7,048 bases of DNA from contig JACUTX010000139.1 in the NCBI GenBank assembly GCA_014859615.1, forward strand, positions 1-7,048, read 5' to 3'. The notes beneath the pieces are model-generated. The model did not search any database and had not been told where the DNA came from. It saw only the letters and a program-made list of their open reading frames with translations. Both the position numbers and the translations under genes were made by a program. The stretch is from Desulfuromonadales bacterium. Lineage in GTDB: Bacteria > Desulfobacterota > Desulfuromonadia > Desulfuromonadales > UBA2294. Positions within the stretch are counted from its first letter, which is position 1. Every line of letters starts with the position of its first letter. This document shows positions 6,734-7,048 of the stretch, piece after piece.

Positions 6734-6887
6734 TGGATCGCAGCCGCACGCCATGCAGCGGTTAATCCGACGATGACCGTTGTCCGGCCGTCGAGGATGG
6801 ATTCATCCCTGACCGCATCATAAAATTCACAATAAGCCTTGTGCTGTTTGGAAGCGAGCATCAGCGCACCTTTCGTTTCAGGTTTGT

Positions 6888-6909
6888 AAGGCTGAACCGT
6901 GTGAGCCTT
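6888..6909. repeat. Short dyad in the leader of the CxxU gene
   Basis: AAGGCT (6888-6893) and AGCCTT (6904-6909) form a perfect 6-nt inverted repeat with a 10-nt spacer, 27 nt before the start codon at 6861. It could be an operator or a leader hairpin. Nothing identifies a binding protein, and chance is possible. Confidence 0.3.
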
Positions 6910-6927
6910 TTGTAATAGTCCTTTTAT

Positions 6928-7031
6928 GTCATTCCCGAACTGATTTTAATCGGGAATCCAGTTCTTTAACTGCTGAAAATGCTGGATCCTTTTGATAGAG
7001 GCATTTTTGGGATGATAATCATTTTACAAAA
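6928..7031. repeat. Palindromic GTCATTCCCGA intergenic repeat, copy 2
   Basis: Same orientation and order of blocks as copy 1: GTCATTCCCGA (6928-6938), TCGGGAATCCAG (6950-6961), CTGGATCC (6982-6989), GGATGAT (7010-7016) and a trailing TTTTACAAAA (7022-7031). ATTCCCGA (6931-6938) pairs perfectly with TCGGGAAT (6950-6957) around an 11-nt loop, and ATCCAG pairs with CTGGAT. It has diverged in the spacers and is about 14 nt longer. It sits upstream of the selenoprotein remnant and probably overlaps its promoter region. The last bases to 7048 show nothing recognisable. Confidence 0.78.
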
Positions 7032-7048
7032 GCTCTCATATAACCATT

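Larger units (their letters stand above)
6590..6861 (-). pseudogene. AhpD/CMD-like CxxU selenoprotein, disrupted by a one-base frameshift
   Basis: From ATG 6861 (AGGTG site 5 nt upstream) frame 1 reads 36 sensible residues, through AVRDESILDG to LTAA, and then turns to nonsense. Shifting by one base near 6754-6755 continues as MACGCDP-UGA-VEYYLGVARDK and runs through IVMAVAAGKVN to TAA at 6592-6590. The joined product is 90 residues: C41-D-P-U44 is the redox CxxU motif of AhpD/carboxymuconolactone-decarboxylase-like proteins, which act as thiol peroxidases or redox partners, and the length is typical. The 272-nt span is one base short of 91 codons, so a single deletion explains it. Frame 2 has no other stop, so the lesion is recent or a sequencing error. 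As read, the product ends at 6631 as 76 residues without the motif. It is the first gene of the cluster, 65 nt before selA. The exact biochemical role is unknown. Confidence 0.78.

Noticed and set aside
6740..6770. Programmed frameshift joining the two halves of the CxxU gene
   Set aside because: No slippery heptamer of the X XXY YYZ type and no slow or stop codon at the junction. A one-base deletion or read error is simpler.

Overview
The window is a compact selenocysteine (Sec) biosynthesis and decoding locus read entirely from the minus strand. In transcription order, from high to low coordinates, it holds: a small AhpD/carboxymuconolactone-decarboxylase-like selenoprotein gene with a CxxU motif that is broken by a one-base frameshift (6861-6590); selA (6524-5106); a GAF plus HD-GYP cyclic-di-GMP phosphodiesterase-type gene (5091-3463); selB (3368-1455); and selD (1216-182). 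SelD is itself a selenoprotein. Its first 18 codons include an in-frame UGA at codon 15, so simple ORF finding starts it too late. Every other open frame of any length, including all plus-strand ones, is a shadow of these genes.

The likely source is a deltaproteobacterium of the Desulfuromonadales type (Geobacter, Desulfuromonas or Pelobacter relatives). This is inferred from a Sec-containing SelD, an AhpD-like CxxU selenoprotein, a GAF/HD-GYP protein of a subfamily common there, moderately high GC, and scattered palindromic intergenic repeats with GTCATTCCCG and CGCAAAG cores. No species can be named from the sequence alone.

Layout: 1-181 is non-coding and carries a CGCAAAG/CTTTGCG inverted repeat cut by the left edge. 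182-1216 is selD with a recoding hairpin just after the UGA. 1217-1454 is non-coding and holds palindromic repeat copy 1. 1455-3368 is selB, followed by a 94-nt spacer. 3463-5091 is the HD-GYP gene, which starts 14 nt after the selA stop. 5106-6524 is selA. 6525-6589 is a short spacer with a dyad. 6590-6861 is the broken selenoprotein gene with its own recoding hairpin. 6862-7048 is leader sequence plus repeat copy 2.

How the genes work together: SelD makes selenophosphate, SelA converts Ser-tRNA(Sec) to Sec-tRNA(Sec), and SelB delivers that tRNA to UGA codons marked by a downstream hairpin. The window contains both the machinery and two of its apparent targets, SelD and the CxxU protein. The tRNA(Sec) gene selC is not visible here. 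The c-di-GMP enzyme between selA and selB has no known part in Sec synthesis and is the main contextual oddity.
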